From assembly GCF_036320485.1 (NCBI RefSeq), contig NZ_CP132911.1, positions 124,001 through 188,000 of the forward strand: a stretch of 64,000 nt of DNA, in the 5' to 3' direction. The translations under genes and the position numbers were made by a program. Under the pieces are notes generated by a model. It worked only from the letters and a program-made list of their open reading frames with translations. It searched no databases and was not told the DNA's origin. The stretch comes from Dyella sp. A6 (GTDB taxonomy: Bacteria > Pseudomonadota > Gammaproteobacteria > Xanthomonadales > Rhodanobacteraceae). Shown piece by piece: positions 15,985-25,725 of this stretch (positions are counted from its first letter, which is position 1; each line of letters opens with the position of its first letter).

Positions 15985-17199
15985 ATGAATGGCTCGAACC
16001 TGACCGGCTCCCGCTTCTGGAGCGTCACGCTGGGTCTCGGCATCGCCTGGATGATGGTCGGCATGCTGGTGATGCCTTCGGGCATTTCCTACAACCCGGG
16101 CCGGCAGTATCAATACAGCCTGGCCCTGCTGCTCTATCTGCCGTCGCTGTATGCGGCGATCCGCCTGCGTGCGGCTTGGTGGCGCGAACTGTGGCCGCAG
16201 CCGGCGTTCCGCGTATTCCTGGCGCTGCTGGCCTGGGCCATGCTGTCGCTGACCTGGTCGACGGTGCACCGCCCCGGCGACGAGCTTGGCCGGATACTCA
16301 GCGTGCTGCTGTTCGTGCTGGGATGCCACCTCTGGGCCGGCACTCGACCGGAACGCATGCGCGGGCTGCTGCCGGTGGCGGGCTGTGTCATGAGCCTGTG
16401 CGCGCTGTACTACACGGCGAAGTTCCTGCGTTCGGCACCGGTGCCGGGCGATCGCATCGTGGGTGACGGCGTGATCGCCACCGCCAATTATGCGGCGGCG
16501 GCGCTGGGTGCGGTCTGCGTCTGGCTCGGCCAGCTGCTTCCCCGGCGACGGTTTTACATGGTGGCCTGCATGCTGGCGCTGCTGGCAGCGCTGGGCTTCG
16601 TCCTGCTGACCCAGTCGCGCAGCGTCTGGCTGGCGCTGGCCTGCTGCGCCCTGGCCACGCCGCTGTGGTACCGGCGGCGGTTGACCGTCTCCGTGGCGCT
16701 GGCCGTGCTGGTACTGATCGTGGTGCTGGCCGTGCGGCCACTGCCGGTGCTGCTCGAGCGGGGCGCCTCCTATCGCCCGCAGATTCTGGTACAGGCCATG
16801 CACCTGATCGCCCAGCATCCCTTGCGCGGCTGGGGGCAGGGTGCACCGTTCGTCATCAACGTGGGTGACCTGCATCTGGTCCACAGCCACAACATACTGA
16901 CCCAGACGGCGATCGAACTGGGCCTGCCGGGCCTCTTGCTGATGATGGCGATGTGGGCGCTGGTCGCCTGGAGCGGGTGGCGTCATCGCACGCAGCCGCT
17001 GGGCCGGGTCGTGCTGGGCCTGTGGGTCTATGCCAGCGTGGCGTTGCAGTTCGACATGCCGCAGCTGCTGGACAGCCCCCGTCCGGGCTGGTTGCTGATC
17101 TGGCTGCCGTTCGTCCTTTCACTCGGGCTGGAGGCGCGTGCACGTGCTGCGGCGAATTCGGCCGCCTCGCGTACACTAGATGCCCCGATGCCGCGTTAA
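15985..17199 (+). CDS. waaL: O-antigen ligase family protein (WaaL/Wzy_C)
   Basis: 404 residues from the ATG at 15985, which follows GGAAAG. About ten to eleven transmembrane helices are present. The large periplasmic loop carries the Wzy_C features: a conserved Arg in RSVWLAL, then HPLRGWGQGAP, HLVHSHNILTQ and the following ELGLPGLLLM helix. WaaL joins undecaprenyl-linked O-antigen to lipid A-core in the periplasm. A related function as an O-antigen polymerase cannot be excluded by sequence alone. The UDP-glucuronate decarboxylase gene starts 27 bases downstream. Confidence 0.8.
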   Translation: MNGSNLTGSRFWSVTLGLGIAWMMVGMLVMPSGISYNPGRQYQYSLALLLYLPSLYAAIRLRAAWWRELWPQPAFRVFLALLAWAMLSLTWSTVHRPGDELGRILSVLLFVLGCHLWAGTRPERMRGLLPVAGCVMSLCALYYTAKFLRSAPVPGDRIVGDGVIATANYAAAALGAVCVWLGQLLPRRRFYMVACMLALLAALGFVLLTQSRSVWLALACCALATPLWYRRRLTVSVALAVLVLIVVLAVRPLPVLLERGASYRPQILVQAMHLIAQHPLRGWGQGAPFVINVGDLHLVHSHNILTQTAIELGLPGLLLMMAMWALVAWSGWRHRTQPLGRVVLGLWVYASVALQFDMPQLLDSPRPGWLLIWLPFVLSLGLEARARAAANSAASRTLDAPMPR

Positions 17200-17226
17200 T
17201 GCGGTTTTGCCGGACAGCGAGTGGCG

Positions 17227-18165
17227 ATGAACAGAGTATTGGTGACCGGCGGTGCCGGCTTTCTCGGCTCGCACCTGTGCGACCGGCTGCTGGCCGACGG
17301 CCATGACGTGCTGTGCGCGGACAACTTCTTCACCGGCAGCAAGCAGAACATCGCGCACCGGCTGGGGCACCCGTATTTCGAGCTGATGCGCCACGACGTC
17401 ACTTTCCCGCTTTACGTGGAAGTGGACCGCATCTTCAACCTCGCCTGTCCGGCCTCGCCGGTGCACTACCAGCACGACCCGGTGCAGACCACCAAGACCT
17501 CGGTGCATGGCGCGATCAACATGCTGGGCCTGGCCAAGCGGGTGAAGGCGCGCATCCTGCAGGCCTCGACCAGCGAGGTCTATGGCGACCCGGAGGTGCA
17601 CCCGCAGCGCGAGGACTACTGGGGCAAGGTGAACCCGGTCGGCCTGCGCTCGTGCTACGACGAAGGCAAGCGCTGCGCCGAGACGCTGTTCTTCGACTAT
17701 CACCGCCAGCACGCGCTGGACATCAAGGTGGTGCGCATCTTCAACACCTACGGTCCGCGCATGCATCCCAACGACGGCCGCGTGGTGAGCAACTTCATCG
17801 TGCAGGCGCTGCGCGGCGAGGACATCACCATCTACGGCGACGGCAGCCAGACGCGCAGCTTCTGCTACGTCGACGACCTGATCGAGGCGATGGTGCGCAT
17901 GATGGATTCCGAAGCGGGGTTCACCGGCCCGGTGAACATCGGCAATCCGGTCGAACACACCATGCTGCAGCTGGCCGAAAAGGTGCTGGCGCTGGTGGGC
18001 GGAAAATCGAAGCTGGTGTTCCGTCCGCTGCCGGCGGACGACCCGCGCCAGCGCCAGCCCGACATCAGCCTGGCCAGGGACCGGCTCGGCTGGCAGCCGA
18101 AGGTGGGCATCGACGACGGCCTGCGCGAAACCATCGCCTACTTCCGGCAGCTGCTGGAGGCCTGA
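17227..18165 (+). CDS. uxs: UDP-glucuronate decarboxylase (UDP-xylose synthase)
   Basis: 312 residues from the ATG at 17227; a GTG two codons upstream is also possible. The extended-SDR fold is shown by [18 protein letters not shown], the UXS-type [14 protein letters not shown] stretch and the catalytic pair Tyr/Lys in [11 protein letters not shown]. The enzyme converts UDP-glucuronate to UDP-xylose with NAD+ in the cytoplasm. The two glycosyltransferases directly after it (gap of one base, then an overlap) are candidates to use the UDP-xylose in LPS core or O-antigen. It lacks the extra formyltransferase domain found in ArnA. Confidence 0.9.
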   Translation: MNRVLVTGGAGFLGSHLCDRLLADGHDVLCADNFFTGSKQNIAHRLGHPYFELMRHDVTFPLYVEVDRIFNLACPASPVHYQHDPVQTTKTSVHGAINMLGLAKRVKARILQASTSEVYGDPEVHPQREDYWGKVNPVGLRSCYDEGKRCAETLFFDYHRQHALDIKVVRIFNTYGPRMHPNDGRVVSNFIVQALRGEDITIYGDGSQTRSFCYVDDLIEAMVRMMDSEAGFTGPVNIGNPVEHTMLQLAEKVLALVGGKSKLVFRPLPADDPRQRQPDISLARDRLGWQPKVGIDDGLRETIAYFRQLLEA

Positions 18166-18166
18166 C

Positions 18167-19102
18167 ATGGCCGCTCCGCTCAGCTTTTCCGTCATCGTCA
18201 CCAACTACAACTACCGCGAGTTCGTCGCCGAGGCGGTGGACGGCGCACTGGCGCAGACGCGCGCGCCACGCGAAGTGATCGTGGTGGACGACGGTTCCAC
18301 CGACGGCTCGCCCGACGAGCTGCGCGCCCGCTATGGGCACGATCCGCGGGTGAAGCTGGTGTTCGGCGAGAACGGCGGCCAGCTCGCCGCCTTCCAGCGT
18401 GGCCTGGCCGCGGCACAGGGCGAACTGGTGTGTTTCCTGGACGCCGACGATCGCTGGGGGCCGGATTACCTGCGCCAGGTGGGCGCGCTGTTCGAGGCTC
18501 GCACGGACGTCGATTTCGTGTTTTCCGACGTGCGCCTGGTCGGCAACGAATCCGGCACCCAGGGCTACGCCAAAGAGGCTGTCGACCTCGGCTACACCGT
18601 GCTCGGCACCTGGGTGCGTGCACGCTGGTTCGGTGCCCCGACCTCGGCGCTGGCGCTGCGCCGCCGGCTGGCTGCGCGCGTGCTCGACCTGCCGGCGGAG
18701 TTCGTGGCGAACTGGCGCATCTCGGCCGACAACTGTCTGGTGTTCGGTGCCAGCATCCTCGGCGCGAAGAAATATTTCCTGCCCACCGGCAACGTGGACT
18801 ACCGCATCCATGGCCGCAACGGCTGGTGGCACGAGCAGGCGCGCATGCGCGAATTCGCCGCGCAGTTCCGCACGCGCTGCCTGATCAACCATTACGTGCA
18901 GCGCATGCAGCTGGACGCGTACGCGCTGGACCTGGCCAAGGCCGAGTTCAAGTCGCGCGCCCGACCCACCTGGGACGATGCCTGCCTGTACGCCGACATC
19001 GCCATGCGCGGCACTTCGCCGTGGTGGAAGCGGGTCGAACGCGCGCTGACGATCCTGCTGCGCGGCCTGCGTGCGCGGCGGCAACCGGTGGACAAGGCAT
19101 GA
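18167..19102 (+). CDS. Family 2 glycosyltransferase
   Basis: 311 residues. The GT-A motifs are FSVIVTNYNYREFV, VVDDGSTDGS and the metal-binding DAD in FLDADDRWGPDY. It begins one base after the UXS stop and overlaps the next glycosyltransferase by four bases (ATGA), so translation is coupled. There is no membrane segment. It should act on a lipid-linked or core-oligosaccharide acceptor on the cytoplasmic face. The sugar is unknown; xylose is a guess from the neighbour. Confidence 0.85.
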   Translation: MAAPLSFSVIVTNYNYREFVAEAVDGALAQTRAPREVIVVDDGSTDGSPDELRARYGHDPRVKLVFGENGGQLAAFQRGLAAAQGELVCFLDADDRWGPDYLRQVGALFEARTDVDFVFSDVRLVGNESGTQGYAKEAVDLGYTVLGTWVRARWFGAPTSALALRRRLAARVLDLPAEFVANWRISADNCLVFGASILGAKKYFLPTGNVDYRIHGRNGWWHEQARMREFAAQFRTRCLINHYVQRMQLDAYALDLAKAEFKSRARPTWDDACLYADIAMRGTSPWWKRVERALTILLRGLRARRQPVDKA

Positions 19103-19926
19103 AGGTCAGCCTGATCGTGATCACCTACAACTGGCCCGAGGCGCTGGATCGCGTGCTGGCCAGCGTGGCCGCGCAGACGCGCCTGCCCGACGAGGTGATC
19201 GTGGCCGACGACGGTTCGGGCGATTCGACGCGCGTCGTGGTCGAGCAGTGGACGCAGTGGCTGGGCTGCCCCGTGCGCCATATCTGGCAGGACGACCTGG
19301 GTTTCCGTGCCGCCCGCTGCCGCAACCGCGGTATTGCCGCCAGTCATGGCGACTACATCGTGCTGATCGACGGCGACATGCTGCTGCACCCGGCTTTCCT
19401 CGCCGACCATCTGGCGCTGGCCGGTCGCGGGTTGTTCCTGCAGGGCGGCCGGCTCAAGGCCACCGCGGCGGAGACGGCCCGTCTGCTGGCAGGTGGCCGG
19501 CCGGTGTTCGCGCCGTGGTCGGCGGCGGACTTCCACGCGTTCGACGGCACCCGCCGGCATTACGCTTTTCGTGCGCCCCGGCTGGCGCGCTGGAAGGCCC
19601 GTCAGCAACGCGGCGGCCGCGTGATGAGCTGCAACATGAGCTTCTGGCGTGACGACCTGCTGCGCGTGAACGGTTTCGACGAACGCATGGAAGGCTACGG
19701 TGCGGAGGATCGCGAACTGGCCGCGCGGCTGGAAAACGCGGGCGTGCGTCGGCGCCAGCTGAAGTGGGCGGCGCTGGCGGTGCATCTTGAGCATGCCTCG
19801 CGCGCGCAGCCGGACGTGGACGACATGAGCCTGCCGAACAATCGCCTGTTCCGCGCCACGGTTGAGCAGCGCATCGCGCGCTGCGAACGCGGTATCGCCG
19901 ATCATCTGGCTGATTTTTTGGACTGA
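19099..19926 (+). CDS. Family 2 glycosyltransferase with GT7C-type C-terminus
   Basis: 275 residues from the ATG at 19099. It has VSLIVITYNWPEALDRVL, IVADDGSGDSTR and a DGD metal site in VLIDGDMLLHP. The C-terminal part has CNMSFWRDDLLRVNGFDE and EGYGAEDRELAARL, the galactosyltransferase-like GT7C region common in LPS-core and capsule transferases. It is the last gene of the waaL-uxs run. Three bases after its stop begins the oppositely oriented gene at 19930. Confidence 0.85.
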   Translation: MKVSLIVITYNWPEALDRVLASVAAQTRLPDEVIVADDGSGDSTRVVVEQWTQWLGCPVRHIWQDDLGFRAARCRNRGIAASHGDYIVLIDGDMLLHPAFLADHLALAGRGLFLQGGRLKATAAETARLLAGGRPVFAPWSAADFHAFDGTRRHYAFRAPRLARWKARQQRGGRVMSCNMSFWRDDLLRVNGFDERMEGYGAEDRELAARLENAGVRRRQLKWAALAVHLEHASRAQPDVDDMSLPNNRLFRATVEQRIARCERGIADHLADFLD

Positions 19927-19929
19927 TTC

Positions 19930-20925
19930 TCAGTCGCGAATTTTAGTGGCGAGGTGTTCGGCAATAGCCTTCAGTCGTTGGGGATAGGCCTTGCTGTTAG
20001 CCACAAACCAGGCGCGCGCTGCCTGGCCGAGTACCTCGGCCTGCGACTCGGTCATGGCAATGCATCGCCGGATGGCTTCGTGCATGGCGACCTCAGTGAA
20101 ACCATAGAGCGTGGATAAGCGTTGTGTTCCAGCTGGAATTGCCGGCACAAGCATACCGCGCTCGGTTGTCACCATTTCATTCATGGGCTCGGCATCGAGT
20201 GTCACGACTACGGCGCCGCAGCTCATGGCCTCGACCAGGTAATGACCATAGCCTTCAGTCTGGGACGGACACAGGTGAAAACGATGCGCGTTCTGCAAAC
20301 GCCGATATTCGTCGTCGTCGATGAAGTCGCGAATCCAGTTCACATTGGCCGGGACTTCATTCACGTTCATGCGCTTGCGGCGCCAGATCAGAGTCAGCTT
20401 GGGCCAGTGAGGGTTCTCAGACCAGAGCTTGAGCAATGCTTCTGTGCCTTTGTTGCCACTGCGTCCCGGCCCGTGGAAGAAAGCGTGCTTGCGGGGCTCG
20501 TTCGGCAGCATGCGGTCGAAGCTGGTGCCACCGATGAACCGGACCCGTGCTCCCAGCGCTTCAAATAGAGGAGAGGCATGGTGTGTTTTGGTCCAGATTT
20601 CGTCGATCCGTTGCAAATGAGGACGATCCTCGTCGCGAAACCACTCAGGAAAAGGAATGAGCACATTACGCCGCGCGCCGGGTATGAATTCGGGGCGGAT
20701 GCGCTCGAAGAACACGTTGATGTCGTAATCGGTCGGTGCAATACGCATTTTCAATCGCGTCAGCCATTCAGCCGCCCGGCCGCGGTGTGGTAAACCGGAA
20801 ACAGTAGTATCCAAGCCTACTGCGCGAAGCATGTCGGCGGTCAGGTGCAATTCGCGCGTCAGACCTGCGCCATTGTCACGTCCTAACAGGCGCAAACGGG
20901 CAACGTGGAGGGGTTGGTTGGTCAT
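19930..20925 (-). CDS. Glycosyltransferase, GT4-like C-terminal domain
   Basis: 331 residues. The C-terminal half shows the GT-B donor-binding features: FHLCPSQTEGYGHYLVEAMSCGAVVV, with an EX7E-like pair, and LTLIWRRKRM before it. The N-terminal half matches nothing that I recognise. Codon use is visibly less GC-rich than in its neighbours, which suggests more recent acquisition. It is convergent with the GT2 gene at 19926 and 27 bases downstream of the ArnT-like gene on the same strand. Confidence 0.75.
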   Translation of the reverse strand: MTNQPLHVARLRLLGRDNGAGLTRELHLTADMLRAVGLDTTVSGLPHRGRAAEWLTRLKMRIAPTDYDINVFFERIRPEFIPGARRNVLIPFPEWFRDEDRPHLQRIDEIWTKTHHASPLFEALGARVRFIGGTSFDRMLPNEPRKHAFFHGPGRSGNKGTEALLKLWSENPHWPKLTLIWRRKRMNVNEVPANVNWIRDFIDDDEYRRLQNAHRFHLCPSQTEGYGHYLVEAMSCGAVVVTLDAEPMNEMVTTERGMLVPAIPAGTQRLSTLYGFTEVAMHEAIRRCIAMTESQAEVLGQAARAWFVANSKAYPQRLKAIAEHLATKIRD

Positions 20926-20952
20926 GGCGTGCTCGGAAAGAGGGTCATTCGA

Positions 20953-22707
20953 TCATTCAGGATCGTTGGCTGGCTGATTGGGTGTCTCGTCGTTGGTTGA
21001 AGTGCAGCCAACTGTGACGGCATCGGCCTTGAACATCCACCAGTCGCGCTGGTTGGCGTGGCCCAAGTAGATCGCCTTGGTGCGGTTCACGCAATCGCCC
21101 ATGGCCGGTTGCTGCACGAACAGCCAGCGCGTGGCGGGTGCCTGCGCCTGCCAGCGAGTGGCGAGGGCGAACTGGATATGCCATGGCACCTTGAAGCCGA
21201 AATCGACGGCGGGATATTTCAGCATCAGCAGGTTCTGCTCCTTCCATGCCACCAGGCCGATCTGGTCGCCCGGGTCAAGGTGGCTGCGTACCTCGGTCAT
21301 CAGGCCGGACGCCGAACTCGACGCGTTGAGCAGCGGAACGCCCCAGCAACCCCAGCCCAGCCACAGTGCGGCCATGCCTCCGGCCACCGCCAGCACGGCC
21401 CGGCGCATGCGCAGCGCGGCGACCAGCAGAAGCTGCACCGCACCGATCGTCACGCACATCCACCACAGTCCGGCACCGCCGTCGGCCAACTCGTGGCGCA
21501 GCGCGAACCGGAGCACCCAAGGCGAGTGCGACAGCAGCGCGTAGCCGCCAACCAGCAGCAGCGCGCTGCCCATCAGTGCGATGAACAGCAGGCCCGATGC
21601 ACGCAGCCAGCGTGTGCGCAGCAGATCGTCGAGGAATGGTGCGGTGAGCAGCGCCACCATCGGCAGCATCGGCAGCACGTAGACATCGCGCTTGCCGGCC
21701 GAAGCGCTGAAGAAGATCAGCACCAGCAGCACCCAGCCCAGCGGCAGCAGGATCCGCGCGTCGCCCGCCTGCAGCTGCCGCCGCCAGCGCGGCACGCTGC
21801 CTGGGTAGGTCAGCGACAGCGGCAGCCAGCTGAACAACACGATCGGGATGTAGTACCACCACGGATGGATGTGGTGCCAGGCATCGGCATAACGCTGAGC
21901 GGTCTGGTGGAACAGGATGTCGCGCACATAAGCCGGGTAGGCCGGGTCGTCCGCACGCGCATGCGCCACCAGCAGCATCGGCACCAGCCACAGCGCGATG
22001 GCGGCCAGCGCCGCCGCCAGCCCCAGCAGCCAGCGCCACCAGGCGCCACGGTCGGGGCGTGCCACGCCGTCCCAGCCGCGCCACGCGGCCCAGGCGTAGG
22101 GCAGCAGCATCAGCAGGGCCAGGAAGCCCACCCCCTTGGTGATCACGCCCAGCCCGGCGCAGAAGCAGCCCAGCCAGTACATCGGCCAGTTCGCGGTGCG
22201 GCTGCCGGCGGCATCGGGCGGCGCCAGCAGATGGTGCAGCAGGCCCCAGTTGGCTGCGGTGATGAAGAACACCACCAGCGGATCGATCTGCGCCCGCTGG
22301 CCCTGGTAGACGAACTGAAACGCCAGCAGCAGCGCGCCGGCCGCATACAGGCCGGTACGGCGGTTCCACAGTCGCCGGCCCAGGTCATAGACCAGCAGCA
22401 GGGTGCCCAGTCCGGCCAGCAGCGAAGGCAGCATGAAGGCGATGCGCCAGTTGCGCACCAGCTCGAAGCTGGCCGCCTCCAGCCACATCAGCATCGGCGG
22501 CTTGTCGGCGTACAGCTCGATGCCGCGATGCGGGAACAGCCAGTCGCCGCTGGCGACCATCTGCGCGGCGGCCAGGGTGAAGCGCGGTTCGTCCGATGGC
22601 CAGGGATCGCGCAGGCCGATGCCGGCGCCGAGCATCACCAGCGCGATCAGCAGCAACAGCCAGAAGCGGCGGCGTTCCTGCGGCGTGGCCTGGGGCGGTG
22701 CGGGCAT
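20953..22707 (-). CDS. ArnT-like lipid A / glycan transferase (GT39/GT83)
   Basis: 584 residues from MPAPPQATPQ at 22707. About twelve transmembrane helices. The first periplasmic loop has the canonical acidic pair in DPWPSDEPRFTLAAAQM, then GDWLFPHRGIELYADKPP, as in ArnT, which moves 4-amino-4-deoxy-L-arabinose from undecaprenyl phosphate to lipid A. No arnBCADEF genes are in the window, so the donor may be a different polyprenyl-linked sugar. rsmB ends 40 bases upstream on the same strand. Confidence 0.8.
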   Translation of the reverse strand: MPAPPQATPQERRRFWLLLLIALVMLGAGIGLRDPWPSDEPRFTLAAAQMVASGDWLFPHRGIELYADKPPMLMWLEAASFELVRNWRIAFMLPSLLAGLGTLLLVYDLGRRLWNRRTGLYAAGALLLAFQFVYQGQRAQIDPLVVFFITAANWGLLHHLLAPPDAAGSRTANWPMYWLGCFCAGLGVITKGVGFLALLMLLPYAWAAWRGWDGVARPDRGAWWRWLLGLAAALAAIALWLVPMLLVAHARADDPAYPAYVRDILFHQTAQRYADAWHHIHPWWYYIPIVLFSWLPLSLTYPGSVPRWRRQLQAGDARILLPLGWVLLVLIFFSASAGKRDVYVLPMLPMVALLTAPFLDDLLRTRWLRASGLLFIALMGSALLLVGGYALLSHSPWVLRFALRHELADGGAGLWWMCVTIGAVQLLLVAALRMRRAVLAVAGGMAALWLGWGCWGVPLLNASSSASGLMTEVRSHLDPGDQIGLVAWKEQNLLMLKYPAVDFGFKVPWHIQFALATRWQAQAPATRWLFVQQPAMGDCVNRTKAIYLGHANQRDWWMFKADAVTVGCTSTNDETPNQPANDPE

Positions 22708-22747
22708 GGCGGGGTTCCTGCGGAAGCGTGGAGCCGGCGCGATCGGC

Positions 22748-24052
22748 TCAGGCCTGGCCGGCCTTTTCGATCGCCGCATAGTACATACCGTCGAGATCGC
22801 CGTCGCCCGGCAGGATCTGCCAGCCCGGGCCGGCAGCCTGGCCGACCGGCAGCGTGAACGGCACGGCGCGGGCGTCGGCATGGGCGGCGAGGAACGGCGC
22901 CAGTACGCCCTCGTTCTCCGCACGCAGCAGCGAGCAGGTGATGTAGAGCAGCCGGCCGCCCGGGGCCAGCAGCGGCCATAGCGCGTCAAGGATGCGCCGC
23001 TGCTGGCTGGCCAGCGCGGGGATGTCGCCGGCGCGGCGATGCAGCCGCACATCCGGGCGCCGGCGCAGCACGCCGGTGGCCGAGCAGGGTGCGTCGATCA
23101 TGATGCGGTCGAACCGGCGCCCGTCCCACCAGGCGGAGGGATCGCCGGCGTCGCCCACCACGATGTCCGCGCGCAGGTGCAGGCGGTCCAGGTTCTGGCC
23201 GATGCGTTCGGCACGCTTCGGCTCGAACTCCAGCGCGGTCAGCGCGATGTCGGCACGCTCGAGCAGGTGGCAGGCCTTGCCGCCGGGTGCGGCGCAGGCA
23301 TCCAGCACGCGCTGGCCGTCATGCACGTCGACCAGGTCGGCGGCGGCCTGGGCGGCGCCATCCTGTACCGCGAACAAGCCGTCGGCGAAGCCGGGCAGAC
23401 GGGTCACGTCGGTGCTGTGCGGCAGCACGATGGCGTCGGCTAGCCAGGCATGCGGTTCGGCGGCATGGCCGTCTGCGCGCAGTTGTGCGAGCAGGGCCTC
23501 GCGGGTGCTGCGACGGCGCTGCACACGCAGCATCAGCGGCGGTTCGCGGTTGTCGGCGGTCATCGCCGCGTCCGCCTGTGCCGGCCAGTCGCGGGCAATC
23601 GCCTTGGCCAGCCAGGCCGGATGCGCGTGGCGCGTGCGCGGGTCGGCATCGAGCGCGGCAAGTCGCTGCACGCGTTCGCGCTGCCAGCGCCGCAGCACCG
23701 CGTTGACCAGGCCGGCCAGACGCGGCCGCTTCAGCTCGCGAACCGCCTCCACCGTGGCGGCGACGGCGGCGTAGTCCTGAAGTTCCAGGATTTCCAGCTG
23801 CACCAGGCCAAGCACCAGCAGCGCATGCACGGCGGGTTCCTTCTTGCGCAGCGGTTGGTCGAGCAGCTGGTCGAGCGCCGCGTCGAAACGTGGCCACCAG
23901 CGTGCGCCGTCGCTGATCAGCGCCATCAGCAGCGCGCGGTCGCGCGGGTCGGGCAGGCGTGGCGCATGGCGTTCCATCGCCTCGCGCAGCGAAGTGCCGT
24001 GCAGGGCGATGTCGGCGAGCGCGCGGGCGGCTTCGGCGCGGGTATCAGTCAT
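22748..24052 (-). CDS. rsmB: 16S rRNA (cytosine-967-C5)-methyltransferase RsmB
   Basis: 434 residues from [10 protein letters not shown] at 24052, which overlaps the end of fmt by 8 bases. The N-terminal third is a NusB-like RNA-binding domain. The methyltransferase part has [17 protein letters not shown] for SAM binding, the conserved cysteine in [16 protein letters not shown] and the catalytic cysteine in [11 protein letters not shown]. It methylates C967 of 16S rRNA. The def-fmt-rsmB order is standard for gammaproteobacteria, here followed by an ArnT-like gene. Confidence 0.95.
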   Translation of the reverse strand: MTDTRAEAARALADIALHGTSLREAMERHAPRLPDPRDRALLMALISDGARWWPRFDAALDQLLDQPLRKKEPAVHALLVLGLVQLEILELQDYAAVAATVEAVRELKRPRLAGLVNAVLRRWQRERVQRLAALDADPRTRHAHPAWLAKAIARDWPAQADAAMTADNREPPLMLRVQRRRSTREALLAQLRADGHAAEPHAWLADAIVLPHSTDVTRLPGFADGLFAVQDGAAQAAADLVDVHDGQRVLDACAAPGGKACHLLERADIALTALEFEPKRAERIGQNLDRLHLRADIVVGDAGDPSAWWDGRRFDRIMIDAPCSATGVLRRRPDVRLHRRAGDIPALASQQRRILDALWPLLAPGGRLLYITCSLLRAENEGVLAPFLAAHADARAVPFTLPVGQAAGPGWQILPGDGDLDGMYYAAIEKAGQA

Positions 24053-25007
24053 GGCCGGCAAGCTGCCGCAGTTCGGGGCGGGCATTGAGATAGTCGGCGG
24101 CATTGATGCGGCGGCCGCCCGGACGCTGCAGCGCCGTGACCCGCAGGGCGCCGCCGCTGCAGGCGATGTCGATGCCTTCGCGTGTGGCGGCCAGCACGCT
24201 GCCGGGCGGGGCGGTGTGCGCCAGTTCGAGCGCGCGCGCGGCCCAGACACGCACGGTTTCGCCCGCTATCCCGGCGTCGCTGCCGGGCCAGGGGTCGAAT
24301 GCGCGGACCTGGCGTTCCAGTTCGATCGCGGGGCGGGCGAAGTCGAGCCGCGCCTCGGCCTTGTCCAGCTTGTGCGCGTAGAGCACGCCGTCATCGGATT
24401 GCGGCATCGACACCAGCGTCTCGCCCGCCAGTGTGCGGGCAAGGCCCTCGGCCAGCGCGCCGGCTCCGAGTGCGGCGAGACGGTCGTGCAGCGAGCCGCC
24501 GGTGTCCTCACGGGTGATCGGGGTGCGCTTCTCCAGCAGCACCGGGCCGGTGTCGAGGCCGGCCTCCATGCGCATCAGGTCGACCCCGGTCTCGGCGTCG
24601 CCGGCAAGGATGGCGCGCTGAATCGGCGCCGCGCCGCGCCAGCGCGGCAGCAGGCTGGCATGGACGTTCCAGCAGCCGAGCCGGGGCAGGGCCAGCACCT
24701 TGCGCGGCAGGATCAGGCCATAGGCGACCACCACCATCAGGTCCGGCGCGTAGGCGACGAGGCGGGCCCGCGCTTCGTCCGACTTCAGTGTGTCGGGTTG
24801 CTCCACTGCCAGACCGGCGTCCATTGCAGCCTGCTTCACCGGGCTGGGCGCAAGTTTGCGGCCGCGGCCGGCCGGGCGGTCGGGCTGGGTATAGACGGCC
24901 ACCACCTCGGCACCGCTGGCCCGGCAGGCGGCAAGGCAGGGAACGGCGAATTCGGGTGTCCCGGCGAAGACCAGCTTCAGCGGTGCGCGTTCCGGCGGCA
25001 TGCTCAA
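24045..25007 (-). CDS. fmt: Methionyl-tRNA formyltransferase
   Basis: 320 residues. The catalytic domain has [16 protein letters not shown], the substrate-binding [19 protein letters not shown] and [17 protein letters not shown]; the C-terminal domain ends [14 protein letters not shown]. It formylates initiator Met-tRNA. The start overlaps the end of def by four bases, and the end overlaps the rsmB start by eight, so the three genes form one coupled operon. Confidence 0.97.
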   Translation of the reverse strand: MSMPPERAPLKLVFAGTPEFAVPCLAACRASGAEVVAVYTQPDRPAGRGRKLAPSPVKQAAMDAGLAVEQPDTLKSDEARARLVAYAPDLMVVVAYGLILPRKVLALPRLGCWNVHASLLPRWRGAAPIQRAILAGDAETGVDLMRMEAGLDTGPVLLEKRTPITREDTGGSLHDRLAALGAGALAEGLARTLAGETLVSMPQSDDGVLYAHKLDKAEARLDFARPAIELERQVRAFDPWPGSDAGIAGETVRVWAARALELAHTAPPGSVLAATREGIDIACSGGALRVTALQRPGGRRINAADYLNARPELRQLAGHD

Positions 25008-25507
25008 GCGCTGGCCTTGCGCTGCTTCTCCAGGCGCTTGAGCAGCATCGAGCGCTTCAACGACGAGAGATAGTCCACGAAGACCTTGCCGGCCAGGTGG
25101 TCCATCTCGTGCTGGACGGCCACGGCCAGCGGGCCCTCGGCCTCGTAGGTGAACGGCTGGCCGTCCACGTCCTGCGCCTTCACCTTTACCTTCAGTGCAC
25201 GGGTGACGTCGGCATACAGGCCGGGGAAGGACAGGCAGCCTTCCTGGTACACCTGCGCGCCTTCCTTCTCGACGATTTCGGCGTTGATCAGCACCAGCGG
25301 CTGGTCGCGTTCCTCGCTCATGTCGATCACCAGCACCTGCTGGTGCACGTTCACCTGGGTGGCGGCCAGGCCTACGCCGTTGGCGGCGTACATGGTTTCG
25401 AACATGTCGGCGACGAACTGCTTCAGCGCGTCGTCGAATGCGGTGACCGGAGCGGCCTTGGTGCGCAGCCGGGGATCGGGAAATTCGAGGATGGTTAGCA
25501 CGGACAT
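25004..25507 (-). CDS. def: Peptide deformylase
   Basis: 167 residues from [10 protein letters not shown] at 25507, preceded by AAGGTGA; an upstream in-frame start at 25627 adds a tail not seen in the family. All three metalloenzyme motifs are present: [17 protein letters not shown] (metal Cys) and QHEMDH (two His ligands and catalytic Glu). It removes the N-formyl group from new proteins. It is the first gene of def-fmt-rsmB and is divergent from the LysM gene. Confidence 0.97.
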   Translation of the reverse strand: MSVLTILEFPDPRLRTKAAPVTAFDDALKQFVADMFETMYAANGVGLAATQVNVHQQVLVIDMSEERDQPLVLINAEIVEKEGAQVYQEGCLSFPGLYADVTRALKVKVKAQDVDGQPFTYEAEGPLAVAVQHEMDHLAGKVFVDYLSSLKRSMLLKRLEKQRKASA

Positions 25508-25665
25508 GGGGTTCACCTTGACTGGGGTACCGGGCGGAACGGCGCGGCCCTGGCGTGGAAATGCGGCTTGATCGTTGAAACCGAAGCCCCTACGCCATCT
25601 AGAATGTGCATTATTGTACGTCGCCAAGCCCGCGCCGGTCAGGCAGTTTTGCCAACTGTTCCGGG

Positions 25666-25693
25666 TTGCGACCTGTCCTTGTTAGGCTACACT
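25666..25693 (+). promoter_or_regulatory. Predicted promoter of the LysM gene
   Basis: A -35 box TTGCGA (25666-25671) and a -10 box TACACT (25688-25693) with 16 bases between them, 33 bases before the ATG at 25726. A GGGGAGGGGG ribosome-binding tract lies in between. Confidence 0.55.
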
Positions 25694-25725
25694 CGACCGA
25701 GCACCGGGGAGGGGGATTCCCGCTT

